Part shown: positions 1-10,649 of the stretch, in pieces
Layout: every line of letters begins with the position of its first letter
How positions within the stretch are numbered: the first letter of the stretch is position 1
From: Lonicera japonica
Lineage: Eukaryota; Streptophyta; Magnoliopsida; Dipsacales; Caprifoliaceae
Direction: 5' to 3'
Assembly (NCBI GenBank): GCA_021464415.1
Contig: CM038467.1
Coordinates: 50,387,309-50,451,308 of the forward strand
DNA: 64,000 nt
The notes under the pieces: model-generated
What the model saw: the letters and a program-made list of their open reading frames with translations, nothing else
Databases searched by the model: none
Told to the model about the DNA's origin: nothing
Position numbers and translations under genes: made by a program

Positions 1-243
1 TATACACATTAACTAATATTGTAATTTTTTGAACTAATACAAACATATATATATAATTATAATATAAATAGAAACGCTGAAACACATAGATTATATATAT
101 ACAAAAACATTTATTATAAATTTATAATTTATTATATACATTGAATACATCTATAATAATATAATGAAGACGAGGGAAGATTCATTTTTAATTACATAAA
201 TATATAATGAAAAGGACAATAATAAAAATGTACTTACCTTTAT
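1..243. other. AT-rich left edge, no feature seen
   Basis: A/T-rich sequence with short TA runs. I see no credible coding region, RNA gene or transposon end before the MITE that begins at 244. Confidence 0.5.
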
Positions 244-563
244 GTTTCGTTTGGTTCACAGAATTTAGTACCCGGAAAAGGAAAGTCCTTCATTTCTTTT
301 ATTTGGTAAGCACAAATTCCGGAAATACTTTCCTGAAAGAGGGAAACGTATGGGGTAAAACCATTCCTTTAAAAACACATGTGATTGATTTTTTCATGTG
401 ATTTTCAAGCATTTATTCCAAAATTTTTGGACAATAATACCCTTAACTAAATGTTTTTCATGTTTTACCAAATATAAGAAAGAAAACTTGATAAAAAATT
501 TAGTTTTCCACATTTATAAAAAAGATAAGGAAATTAATTTTCTTACTGTGAACCAAACGAGAC
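244..563. mobile_element. MITE with GTTTGGTTCACAG terminal inverted repeats
   Basis: The left end reads GTTTCGTTTGGTTCACAG. The right end, read on the other strand, gives GTCTCGTTTGGTTCACAG. Both ends are flanked by TTTAT (239-243 and 564-568), a candidate target-site duplication. The interior is A/T-rich and has no transposase. Short open frames across it are incidental. The ends establish a non-autonomous DNA transposon; the superfamily is not assigned. Confidence 0.65.
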
Positions 564-1103
564 TTTATGGTAAAAGTTTTACTTCTTACCTTCTTGAACA
601 TAAAAGCAATGTAGTAGGACATTTGAAACTTTAAATTTTGAAAAGAAGTGCCTGAAGAGCTGAAGAGGTGGTTGGCTATGTTGGTGTCGGGTGGATTGAG
701 CGATGATATTTGAATATTTTTAATTTAGGTTATAATTAAAAAGGATTAGATTGTTAAAAGGTTTATTTTTAAATTAAGGACCGAACTGAGTATGGAAAAA
801 GATTGGGCTGGTTTAAAATATACATGGTAATTAGTGTTATTTTTTTTTTCATGGGGTGGGCTTAAGCCCAGCAGCCCCCTGCAAACCCAACCCCACCCCA
901 CACCCCCACGCCCACCCAATGTCAGCCCTTGGTTTTTCCTCCATATAGCGTCAATGGGTTTGAATCGTTCCGGCGGGAGCAATACCGGCGGTTGAATTTC
1001 CAATGAACAGGGGAAAGTTGGGTTTAAGTTGTTTTGCTTCGGATACTCAATCAAAGTCCAATCTGTGTGCTCAATCAAGGGATGCACGTACCTTGTTTTG
1101 TTC

Positions 1104-1138
<35 letters not shown>

Positions 1139-1226
1139 GTTTATATCCATTGGAATTCATGCTTCATGTTTCAAAGTGTTGAGTTTATGTTATTGAGTAC
1201 TCTTGCAGCTAGCTTAGTTCAATTCA
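564..1226. promoter_or_regulatory. Upstream region of the TIR-LRR gene with a CT microsatellite
   Basis: This stretch holds a C-rich block (about 870-920) and an uninterrupted (CT)n run at 1106-1136, about 90 bp before the start codon. CT/GA runs are common in plant 5' leaders and core promoters. I see no convincing TATA box, so the transcription start is not placed. The region is inferred to hold the promoter and 5' UTR of the gene starting at 1227. Confidence 0.45.
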
Positions 1227-4200
1227 ATGGCTGGAGCAAAAGCAGAATCAGTTTCTGTAAAATATAACTATGACGTTTTCTTCAGTCTCAGTCATCGAGA
1301 TCGTAGCAGTACTGATTACCTCTACAAAGCTCTGAAGGATTCGGGAGTTCGCGTTTTCAGAGACGGCGATCCGATAGAGAGATCGAAAGATATCAAGTCG
1401 GAAGTAAAGAAAGCAATCAATTTGTCGAGATTCTGTATAGTTGTGTTGTCGAAGAGCTACGCTTCTTCCAAATGGTGCCTTGATCAGCTGGTGATGATGA
1501 TTGAATGCAGGAGAAATGCAATTTTGCCTCTTTTTTACGATCAAAAAGGAAGAATAGGAGAGGAATTTAGTTTATTTGAAGAGCAATTAAAGATGGAATC
1601 TGATCATCAAAGAAAAGAGAAATTGACGGACAAAATCCAAGGGTGGAGTGATGCACTTTCTTTTGCCTCTGATTTGCCGGGATTTGTCTTGCAGAACCAA
1701 GCAGATGGGTATTTTCTTTTTCTTATTCTTATTTTGAGCAAGGGTGGGATTGTTTGATTGTCTGAATCCAAAGACTTGATATATGATTCCGAAGTTTGAA
1801 AAATCTGTTTGTTTTGTTGGTGTTGTTTGTTTGCACATATCACATTTGTACGCTTATTTGGACAAATTTATCCTTATCCTCTGATTTTATAAAAACATTT
1901 ATATCTAAACAATTTGTAGACGGATAATTTCCTGTTTGTAGAGTGTCACTAATTTTCCCACATGTTTGTAGACGGGGAGATTTTCCTGCGCATAATTTGG
2001 CTTGTTATGCTTTCGCTAATTAGGTTTTGGAAATCTGGTACTCCTTGTTCACATATTGACTTAGCTGCCATTTTTTAGTAAATGAATAGTTGTCTTCTTC
2101 GTTTCCCCCAAAAAAAAAAGAATAAAAAATAAAAACAGCATTTTTGTTAAACATGTAAAGTAGAAGTTACTGCTTTATAAGTTTTGAAGCAAAAAGGGAA
2201 AAAAACGAAAGAAACAATTTGTAAAGGTAATATATGAATTGAAAATTTATCTTTTTATAGTTATATTTAATCTCTATTTGGTTTTTTTTTGGGTAAATTC
2301 TTGCTATCAATATATAACTCGTTTAAGTTGAAGTAATTGATATCCAAGTGATTAATTCATTGGGTGAATGCATCAAGGGAGGAAACAAAAAAGACTTGGT
2401 GCTTAAAAATTCTAGCAAAAAGCTCCGTTTGATAGCAACATGGAAAATGGTAGAAAAAACAATTGATTTGTGTGAAAAGTTGGAAAATAAGTTTAGTCCG
2501 GGTGAGATTAAATCTTACTTTCTAACTTTTTTCATGGAAACTTTTTCTTTGGGGTGTGAGAAAGAAAAAATTTCCACAAGAAATTAGTTGGGATGGAGGA
2601 CATATACTCATAAAAATGAGGATGAGATATAGAGCATCTCATTACATGCCTCAACTTGTTTTCCAACTTCTCACATAAATTAGTTGTTTTTCATATTGTT
2701 TTCCATTTTGCTATCAAATGGAGTCTCAGTTCTGAGATTTATAATGCAAGGTGGCACTAACTTGAACTCCCTTTCTCTGATGTATGTTTAGGATAGTTTC
2801 CATTATTCATATCTTCCAATCTTTATCCTGATTAATTTTTTCCAATGTTGAGACCTTGTAATTTTATTTGGTATAATGCTCTCATAATCATTTTATCCTG
2901 ATTTTGCTTTATTTCCTGTTTTGGCTGCAATTTACAGAGATGAGTTAAAGTTCATTCAAAATATTATTGAAGCTGTTGAAGAGAAAGTAAAGGCTGTTCA
3001 AAAAGATTTTGTTCCAATGGAAGTAGAAAGTGAAGGTGGTTTATTGAATCAAGAGCCATCGAATTTGGCTGAAGATTGGACTGCCATGGAGATCAACTTA
3101 AGGGATACAGAAGAGTTGCCAGAAAACCCCAACTGTCCTTTCTTGCTAAAACTGGTCTTGGAACAGAGCCATGATTTAACAGAGATTCCTGATTCCTTCT
3201 TTGACAGCATGCCTGTTCTCCAAGTTCTAGATTTGTCCAATACAAGCATAAAAACTTTGCCACGATCCATTGCTAGTTTGACCAAACTTCAGCAATTCTT
3301 CTTGAGAGATTGTGTTCTCTTAAGAGAATTGCCGCCTGAAATTGGAGAACTTAAGAATCTTGAGGTGTTTGATCTTGAAGGAACGGAGCTGATGTGTTTG
3401 CCCATGGAAATTATAGGGCTACTTCAATTGGAACGCTTGAAGGTGTCCTTGTACAGATGTGCAGATAACTACATAGAAAGGAAGGGAATCAACGCAATAA
3501 TTCCAAGGGAAACGTTGTCAAAATGTTCTCACCTTAAAGAATTAAGCATCCTCGTGGATCCGGACTGTGAGTGGTGGGATGCAGAGGTGGAAGCTATCAT
3601 CAACGAGTTGCCTCTGTTGAGAAACTTGGGAAAACTGGTACTGTATTTTCCAACACTTGAGCTATTGCAAAAGTTCTTGCAACTTCCAGGCAACGTTTAT
3701 CAAAATATGTCAAATTTCAGATTGACCGTTGGCCGTCACAAACAGCATATTATATCTAGTCTACCACATAACCTTCAGAGTACGTTTGAGAAATTAGACA
3801 AATGTCTGAAATATGTGAATGGCAAGGGAAGCGTGGATAGAATAGGCAAGGCACTTAAACATGCCAGGGCTTTGTTCCTTGACCAGCAATGGACTATTGA
3901 AAAACTATCTGCATTCAAGATAGATGAGATGCATCAGTTAAATTTTTGCTTGGTGGTCGAATGCAATGAGATGAACACCATTGTGGATGGAGGTGACTTC
4001 TATGAAGAACGTGATAATGGTGGAAAACCCATACTTGGATCACTACGTTACTTAAGTGTTCATTACATGAAGAATTTACAGAGCATTTGGAAAGGGCCAA
4101 TTGTAAGCCATTGTCTGTCCTGTCTGGAGATCTTGGCAGTTCATACATGCCCCGAGTTGACTACGATTTTCAATTTGGCCTTGCTGCCTAATCTCATAAA

Positions 4201-4600
4201 CTTAAAAGAGCTTATAGTTGAAAACTGCCCCAAGGTCAAAAGCCTAGTAAGTGCAGATCCTTCCAGCTTGGAAGCTGATTCTGACTTCCTCCCAGCCTTA
4301 GAAAAGATATTACTTCTAGACCTACCTGAATTGGTTAGCATTTCTGGTGATTTACCAATTGGACCCAAATTAGAAACCATCATCTTTTCTAATTGCCCAA
4401 TGCTCAAGAATCTTTCTCCCACGGACATGTACAGTAAATATATGCATGAGATCAAAGATGAGAGTGAATGGTCGAAAGCATTGGACTCGAGCAACGGCGA
4501 AACAGATTATTTGCAGCGTGTCCTCGTCTCACTCACGAGCTACAATGATTCTAAGGAAGCTGTAAAAATATCTGGAAAACCCCTGTCAACCCCCTTTTGA
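1227..4600 (+). CDS. TIR-LRR protein lacking an NB-ARC domain (resistance-gene-like)
   Basis: Two exons: 1227-1708 and 2938-4600, 714 aa. The intron 1709-2937 starts GT, ends ACAG and keeps frame: the split glycine codon GG|A gives Ala-Asp-Gly-Asp-Glu-Leu-Lys. Residues 15-160 are a plant TIR domain (YDVFFS at 15-20, LYKAL, AINLSRF, VVLSKSYASSKWCLDQL at 72-88, PLFYD). Residues 162-180 form the helix that usually ends a TIR. A linker of about 45 residues follows, then LRRs from about 228 (FFDSMPVLQVLDLSNTSIKTLP, split as FFDSMPVLQ and VLDLSNTSIKTLP) to about 690. These LRRs resemble those of CC-NBS-LRR proteins, not TNLs. No P-loop, kinase-2, GLPL or MHD motif is present, and none lies in the intron. 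Glutamine 87 replaces the glutamate of the usual WCL-x-E-L motif. An immune receptor, decoy or regulator role is inferred only from the family. The start has good context (tcaATGGCT). Confidence 0.85.
2422..2725. mobile_element. MITE inside the intron of the TIR-LRR gene
   Basis: The left end GCTCCGTTTGATAGCA pairs with the right end, which reads GACTCCATTTGATAGCA on the other strand. Similarity continues inward for tens of bases (TGGAAAA..., GTGAAAAGTTGGAAAA against GTGAGAAGTTGGAAAA). No clear target duplication was found. The element lies wholly within the intron and does not touch either splice site. Confidence 0.6.
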
Positions 4601-4771
4601 TAGTCAGGTAATTTTGCATTTATGCTACAATTCTTTAGTTTTCTATAAGCTACCTTTCTGTTTATTGTTCTGCTTTACACCAGTCTGATATTACCTTTGC
4701 TTGGACTAATTCACACGGTGTCCAGACAAAAGCTTTAACAAGCTTTCTTTGGGGGTTTTTTTTTTTATTTT

Positions 4772-4799
4772 GGGGGGGGGGGGGGGGGGGGGGGGGGGG
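4772..4799. repeat. 28-base poly-G run
   Basis: Twenty-eight consecutive G residues follow a T-rich stretch, between the TIR-LRR stop codon and the DUF569 gene. Such a run can form G-quadruplexes and is also a frequent site of sequencing or assembly error, so its exact length is uncertain. Confidence 0.8.
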
Positions 4800-4874
4800 T
4801 TGTTGAAGTTGAGGCATTTTGTTTGGAAGAGGCTGGTAGGCAGAATGATGTGTTAGCCTTGTTAACATATATAT

Positions 4875-4883
4875 TATATAAAG
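4875..4883 (+). promoter_or_regulatory. TATA box of the DUF569 gene
   Basis: TATATAAAG lies about 160 bp before the start codon at 5035. A TATA box places transcription start about 30 bp downstream, near 4905-4915, leaving a C/T-rich leader of about 120 bp. This is inferred from sequence alone. Confidence 0.5.
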
Positions 4884-5659
4884 GAGCCTAAATACATTAC
4901 TACTGGATCTCTTAAAAACCTCAGAACCAGAACAGATCTCTTTCTCTTTCCAAATTCCAATTTGATTCCATTAATCTCCATTTGAATTTTGATTGATACA
5001 GAAACACATCCGCCCACTTCCAACACCAGCAGCAATGGGTTTCTTCCACAACGCCAAAGCCGTCCGTCTCCGAAGCCACCACGAAAAGTACCTAACAGCC
5101 GAGGAAGACAAAGAATCTGTCACCCAGGACCGCTACAGCTCCTCCAAAGCTGCCACATGGACCGTCGAGTACATCGACAACAACATAATCCGACTCAAAA
5201 GCTGCCACGGCAAGTACCTGACCGCCTCCAATCAGCCCTACCTCCTTGGCATGGCCGGCCGTAAAGTCCTCCAAACTCTACCTCCCCGACTCAACTCTTC
5301 CGTCGAGTGGGAACCCATCAGAAACGGAAACAAACACGTCAAGCTCAAGACCCGATATGGCCAATTCTTACGTGGCAACAGTGGACTTCCTCCTTGGTGC
5401 AATTCCGTCACTCATGATTTTCACCAGACCGCCACCCAGGACTGGATTCTCTGGGAAGTTGATGTTGTTGAGATCGTCATCCGGTCACCGGTTCCTAAAC
5501 CCTCTCCCCAATTGGTACCACCCCACTCTGATTCTTTCTCTTCCTCCAAATCAAGCTCCCGTTCTAATCAATCCGACTTACTACTCTCCAGACAAGAGTC
5601 TGCGGATTCTCTTTGTTTCTTTGCCGCCAAAGGGGGGTGATGTTAGGACTATATATTAC

Positions 5660-7142
5660 TAGGGGTGGGAAAATACACTATTTATGCCGTAGCAATCCAT
5701 ATCAAACCGAACCATTACCAAAATATACCGAAATTTGGTAATGGTACAATATCAATCTAGGGTCTTTTCAGTTTCAGTTGGGGTAGAAACTAAGGTACTC
5801 TGAACCCAAACCAAATATAATAAATTTGGTTTCGGTTCGGTTTTTAAATCTTCGAAACTCGAACCAAACTTTTCGGTTTGGTTTCGGTTCGGTTTTATTC
5901 GGTTTTGACATATGTTTTTTTCTTTTAAATCAATTTAACATAACAATGTAATAGTAATAGTAATTTAAGAATGATTCAAATTCAAATTTAGAAATAATGA
6001 GCAATATATAGATATCATGTTTTCTATTTAATTACAATTTTATTTGTACATTTATAAGAATAAAACATATTAAATAAAATGAAGAATTATTTTGTTGTCA
6101 TGTATGTGATAAAAAAATCTTAGTATTGTGTAGTTTATTCAATAATAAGAACACACGTTAGTGATTTTTTTAAGATTATCACAATATGCAATTAGTAAGA
6201 ACCATGTTCTTATAAAAGTTTATATTTTTTGTATTATAGTATAATTAACGTGTACTTATAGAGTATGTATTAACATTTTTTTTTCTTATACATAATTCGA
6301 TTCGTTTCTATTTAATCCGGTTTAGTTTGGTTTTAGACTAGCTTGCCTCAAAACCAAACCAAACATTTGGGTTTCGGTTTTTTCTTTTTTAGTTTGGGGT
6401 TTTACGGATCGGTTCAGTCCGTTCGGTCGGTTTTCAAATTGGCCTTAACACCCTATACCAATTGATATTGTACCATATCGAATTATTTTGGCACGGTACT
6501 GGTACTAAAACTCATTACTGACGGTATATCGTACCATACCGAAATTTTGATATTACCACAATGTATGGTATCGTACCATACCAATTGTGCCATTATACCA
6601 AATATTAAAATGATACTAAATTATCAATACCCCATTAGATTAAAACAAGATGAATGGTATGGATCTATCAATTCCTTTATTTCTTTATCTAATATTCTAA
6701 TTTAGGTTTTACTTTTACCATACATCCATTGCTGCTCTATCTCTTCTACTCCTCTTCACTCTTTCTCTCTTCTCTCAAATCTGGCGCACCACGTACACTG
6801 TCACCCCACTACTGCCCCGGCCACTACACCACCGCCATCCCACCAACACCAACCTAGCCCTTTGAACTAGTTTAAATATTTATTTTCATTTTTTTCTAAT
6901 CATATTAAACTTCAATTCTTTGACTTCCAAGTATTTGATAGATGTGTGTGTTGATTATAATTTATAATGCAATAATATTTATATATGGTTTAGTATTCTT
7001 GGAGCCATGTATCATACCGATATTTTGGTATACCAAAAAATTGGTATGGCAATGGTAATAGATTTCGGTGTACCAAATTTTCAATACAGTACACAGTATA
7101 CTTGGTATGGTATGGTATGGTATTATACCAAAGCCACCCTTA
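5660..7142. mobile_element. 1.48-kb non-autonomous hAT-like element in the DUF569 gene
   Basis: The termini are TAGGGGTGG (5660) and CCACCCTTA (ending 7142), imperfect inverted repeats of hAT type. The flanking 8-bp sequence TATATTAC occurs at 5652-5659 and 7143-7150, as expected for a hAT target duplication. Removing the element restores a continuous family segment RTIYY-HVADE. The interior has many GGTATGG/CCATACC and related inverted motifs and no transposase. Confidence 0.8.
5758..6455. mobile_element. Second hAT-like MITE nested in the first
   Basis: The ends are TAGGGTCTT and, on the other strand, TAGGGTGTTAAGG. The flanks TATCAATC and TACCAATT are similar but imperfect. The interior is rich in GGTTTCGGTTCGG and its complement. 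It separates two arms of the host element that are inverted copies of each other (GGTACAATATCAAT on the left, ATTGATATTGTACC on the right), which supports a later insertion near the centre of a palindromic element. Confidence 0.55.
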
Positions 7143-7503
7143 TATATTACCATGTGGCCGACGAATACAGGACTGTATATGAGATTGAAGGGAATGCTTA
7201 AAAGCAATGGGGTTGATGGATTGACTCGGTGATTAGAGGAAGAGACTGGTCTCGGTGATATAATTGTGTGTTTGAGAAGTACGTTAAATGAGAAGCTTTA
7301 CCATCTCAGATTGGAGCTTCCTCCAAACAATGCTACCATCAATGTTGTTGTAGTTCAATCTTCCTCTAAAGTGGCAACAGATTTTGCAAAAAGAGGAATG
7401 CAGTTATGAAGTGCATATGGAGGTTATTGACAGGACAATTTTGCTTATGACAGTTATCCATATCCTTTAAAAATGGTTTGGCAACAGGACATGGAGCTGG
7501 AGT

Positions 7504-7575
7504 GTTGTAGTTTGTCGTGTGTGATGAATGTTATTGCATGTTGTAGTTTGTCGTGTGTGATGAATGCTACTGCAT
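7504..7575 (+). repeat. Two tandem 36-bp units
   Basis: The unit starting GTTGTAGTTTGTCGTGTGTG occurs at 7504-7539 and again at 7540-7575 with two differences. It lies just past the DUF569 remnant, in what would be its 3' flank. An (AT)n run follows at about 7577-7605. Confidence 0.8.
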
Positions 7576-7605
7576 ATATATATGTATATATATACATATA
7601 TATAT

Positions 7606-8598
7606 GAACACAATTAGCAAATATATATCATATATGTTAACAAGCCTCATTATAAAAGTACAAAGAAAATAATCAACAAAAGTACCAGGAAATGAACAAT
7701 AACAAGATAACAAAAATAGCGTATCACAGTCATCATGAAAGTAAAGTATCAATATGAAGTGTGTGTATATACTTTAGGATAAATTTGCAAGTATATCAAT
7801 ATGTCGAACGGTATATATATATATTATCTTTGGTGGCATACCTGATGCATGATGATGATTGTTGGATAATTTTTTCTTTTCTAAAGAGACTAGAAACAAT
7901 CTCCAATTTTGGTAACATTTGTCTGGGAAGATTAAGATGCAGTAGGAAGCACAGAGTTTATTTTTTTGAATATATCAATATTTTGGTATCAAATTGATAA
8001 CCGGTTTTTTGAACAAGTTAAAATGCATTTTGGAACGAAAAATTATGAATTTATGATAGCACTTTAAGCCTAGGAAATCATTCCTTGCTTTATATTATAG
8101 TAAATATTCAATATAAAAGAAGAAAGAAAGAAACATAAGAAAGGAATGGAAGAAGTGAAAAGGAGGAGGACTCATTTGTGGGAAAACACTAGATATGAAA
8201 TGAGGCTTAAGCCTCACTAGCCTTGGGCAAAATAGCCTCTAGGTGTAACCTTAATTGATTGAGGCTTAAGCCTCGAGCCTACTTTGGCATGAACTTTATC
8301 AACGCGTAAACCTCATTGCATGAATAACATGCCTTAATTTGAGCTTAACATGTAGATTGTTTATATTGGGTATGTTTGTCGTTGGGCCTTAATACAATGA
8401 ATAGCCTGCCTTTGATACCATATAAGAATTTAGAGTATTCAACCCAAAACTAATTGATAATGAGTATTATAGCCCCTTATTCTTATATATCGCTTTGAGA
8501 GGCTTCAATTTCCCAAAGTGGGATTTGTAGTCTCAATAGAATCATTGTATGGCTCGAAAATGAGCTTTTTGTCTCCGATTCTCGCAGACGGCGCCAAT
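7606..8598. other. Non-coding stretch; right part is internal sequence of an LTR element
   Basis: From 7606 to about 8190 I see only A/T-rich sequence with no credible gene. From about 8195 the sequence probably belongs to the retroelement whose LTR starts at 8599. It carries the 14-bp palindrome GAGGCTTAAGCCTC twice (8202-8215 and 8261-8274). A primer-binding-site-like stretch, reading ATTGGCGCCGTCTGCGAGAA on the minus strand, ends at 8598. Confidence 0.4.
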
Positions 8599-9275
8599 TG
8601 TGGGTGGTAGAAATCTGACTAAGCCTAATAAAGATAGAATCGACCCAAATTGGTAGAACCAGTAACTAGTGTATCAAAGGTTGTGAGGATGAATAGTAAA
8701 TTTGCAGCAATGGAAATGCGATTTTATTTGTGGGTATGTTCCTCTGATGGCTGTTAAACCCAATCTGGCAGTACATCCTCCCTGGTGTGTGATTGTGTTC
8801 TTAACTTGGCTCAAGTGGCCTAATTGAGAGTAATTACAGTAATGGTGGTTGTTCTCTTAGAGAGAGGAAATGTAGGAATGAGTGTTGTGTAATAAAAGGT
8901 GGAAGCCTCTAGCTGTGGGTTTTCCCCTCCTATTTATATGCATAGGATAGGGTTATATTAGGGTTTGGTGTGCTAAGTAATTATTATAAAAGGTAAACTT
9001 AATCGCTACTTTAAGATTACAGGTGTCTATAACCTTATTTACATTAACTGAAGTGATTACTTCTTGTTGTTTATTCTTCAACTCAGCTACTTCGCGTCTG
9101 TAATCAGATGATCCGTGAATTAATCGCAATTCTGTAATTCAAGTAACTTAGCGTTGGATATTGATTGGCCAGAAAATAACTCTCATAGCCTCGTGGGCCT
9201 TATCCATAAATTAGCTTATGGCCTGAATATTGGATTTAGGCTTCGATCAAAGCCCATGTCAAAATTCACCCCCCA
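8599..9275 (-). mobile_element. LTR of a minus-strand LTR retrotransposon (fragment)
   Basis: The block begins TGTGGGTGG and ends CCCCCCA, so it has TG...CA ends. Directly to its left, on the minus strand, lies ATTGGCGCCGTCTGCG, matching the style of many plant Ty3/gypsy primer-binding sites. The block is therefore read as a 5' LTR in minus orientation, with its internal region to the left. No second LTR was found in the window. Confidence 0.5.
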
Positions 9276-9671
9276 TAGTAATAACTGATCTTATTTTGTA
9301 CTCTTGATGAATAGATTTCAAATATATAAATTCTACTAAAAGCTAATTTTTACATTTTTACTTATATCATTTTAAAGTTTTTGTAAAAAATTAAGGAGAT
9401 AAAAAAATGATGTGGATGTGTACTCTTGATGAGTAGATCTTATTTTGTCTTGTATTTGACACAAAATTTTTCACAAATTATAGGTGTCAATTTTTTAAAA
9501 GACTACTAGAAAATCTTGTTTTTAGAAAAAGTGTAAATTTTAAATGTTGAAAAATGCAAAAAGGCTGAAAATTATACAAAATTTACAAACCAAAATTATA
9601 TAAGATGGTTGAAAATGCCCTAACCATTTAATTTTGGACTTAGCTTTGCATTACTCTTTCATTTAATGGAA
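9276..9671. other. A/T-rich sequence, nothing recognised
   Basis: No open frame of interest, RNA gene or element end is visible here. A short phrase ('ctcttgatgagtagat') occurs near 9302 and again near 9424, suggesting old duplication. Confidence 0.35.
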
Positions 9672-10005
9672 TTTCGACTAATAGAATTTAGTTTAAAAAT
9701 TAAACAGATGATTTTTTTTTCTTTTTATAAAATTTGACAAAGATGATGTCTATAATGAGTAAATGAATCTGACAAAATTTTATTAAAAAGTTCAAACTGG
9801 AAGTAGGTAAGATAATCATCTAAAATTTTGATTAGTCAAGAAGGATCATTTATCTCAAATTTTTAGTACACCTACTTTTGGTTTGAATTTCTCAATTAGA
9901 TTTTTTGGAGATAATTTAATCATTATAAAGATCATCTCCATTAAATTTTGTAAAATAAAAAAATCCATTCATTTAACCATTAAACTAAATCTCAACGGAT
10001 GAAAT
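9672..10005. repeat. Fold-back element with ~90-bp inverted arms
   Basis: The left arm (about 9672-9765: AGAATTTAGTTTAA... AAATTTGACAAAGATGATG) is the inverted counterpart of the right arm (about 9912-10005, containing CATCTCCATTAAATTTTG). The loop is about 150 bp. No target duplication could be fixed. It is probably a worn MITE. Confidence 0.5.
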
Positions 10006-10649
10006 TAGACCGAAAAAGTAACGGAGAGGAGACAAATCCGTTAATCCCATTCACATATTTTTTTATTCTCTTATACATTTTTAAAATTCAAAACTTACGA
10101 CTCCTTATCATATAGATTAGGTCGTAACCGTGCCAAATGTACTACCATCTATTCAAAATCATTTTTAATCTTAGTTATAAAATTCTTTATCTCCATATAC
10201 ATTTTCAAAATTCAAAAATTGTTACCCTTTATTATATAGATATAAATGAAGGATGTCGCTAGCCTCAATGTTCGTAACAAATCTTTAATGTACGAACACA
10301 ATTAGAATTGAGTAAAAATATTAGCACTGCATAAAAAACGTACTATAATACTTCAAAATCATCTTTATTGATACTTTATATGAAAATCTTGAGAGAATTT
10401 TTAATTACTAATAATGATTTTACAGTGTTATAATCTTTTTGTAAACTGCTAATATCATTACACTTAAAATTTAACATGTAGTCTTTATAACTATGTATCA
10501 ATCAGTTCAACGACAATTTAGTAATCACAAATAATCAACAACAATACCAAAACTCAAACAATTATCACAATATTGACGAGAATAAAACGAACTATACAAC
10601 AAATGAACACTCTAAATATTTTAAATATATATTAAATACAGGAAAAAAA
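10006..10649. other. Non-coding; right part resembles the 18-21 kb repeat
   Basis: No gene is seen. About 10490-10640 (AGTTCAACGACAATTTAG, ACGAGAATAAAACGA) resembles the repeats at 18205-21060, so it is probably a fragment of the same dispersed family. Confidence 0.4.

Larger units (their letters stand above)
5035..7409 (+). pseudogene. DUF569 (actin-crosslinking-like) gene split by a hAT-like element
   Basis: The 5' part (5035-5640) encodes 201 aa beginning MGFFHNAKAVRLRSHHEKYL, a DUF569 N-terminal domain of the fascin/beta-trefoil type. Further motifs are RLKSCHGKYLTAS, LLGM, KVLQTLP and DWILWEVDVVEI, then a Ser-rich linker. This frame ends at TGA 5638-5640. A shifted frame carries the next family segment, PPKGGDVRTIYY. 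That segment is broken at 5659 and resumes at 7151 as HVADEY. From there to 7409 the second domain is recognisable (LEEETGLGDI, LYHLRLELPPNNATINVVVV, QSSSK) but has a frame change near 7200 and a stop codon in LTR*LEEE. The 201-aa product could still be made; the two-domain gene is dead. Start 5035 is preferred to an in-frame ATG at 4993 because family members begin at MGFFH/MEFFH. Confidence 0.85.

Noticed and set aside
746..1150. 134-codon open frame on the minus strand over the promoter region of the TIR-LRR gene
   Set aside because: It is made of the (CT)n repeat read as Arg-Glu repeats and C-rich DNA. It has no domain.
2348..2587. 79-codon open frame between the TIR and LRR exons, considered as a missing NB-ARC exon
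   Set aside because: It mostly overlaps the MITE, has no P-loop or other NB-ARC motif, and the direct join 1708|2938 keeps frame.
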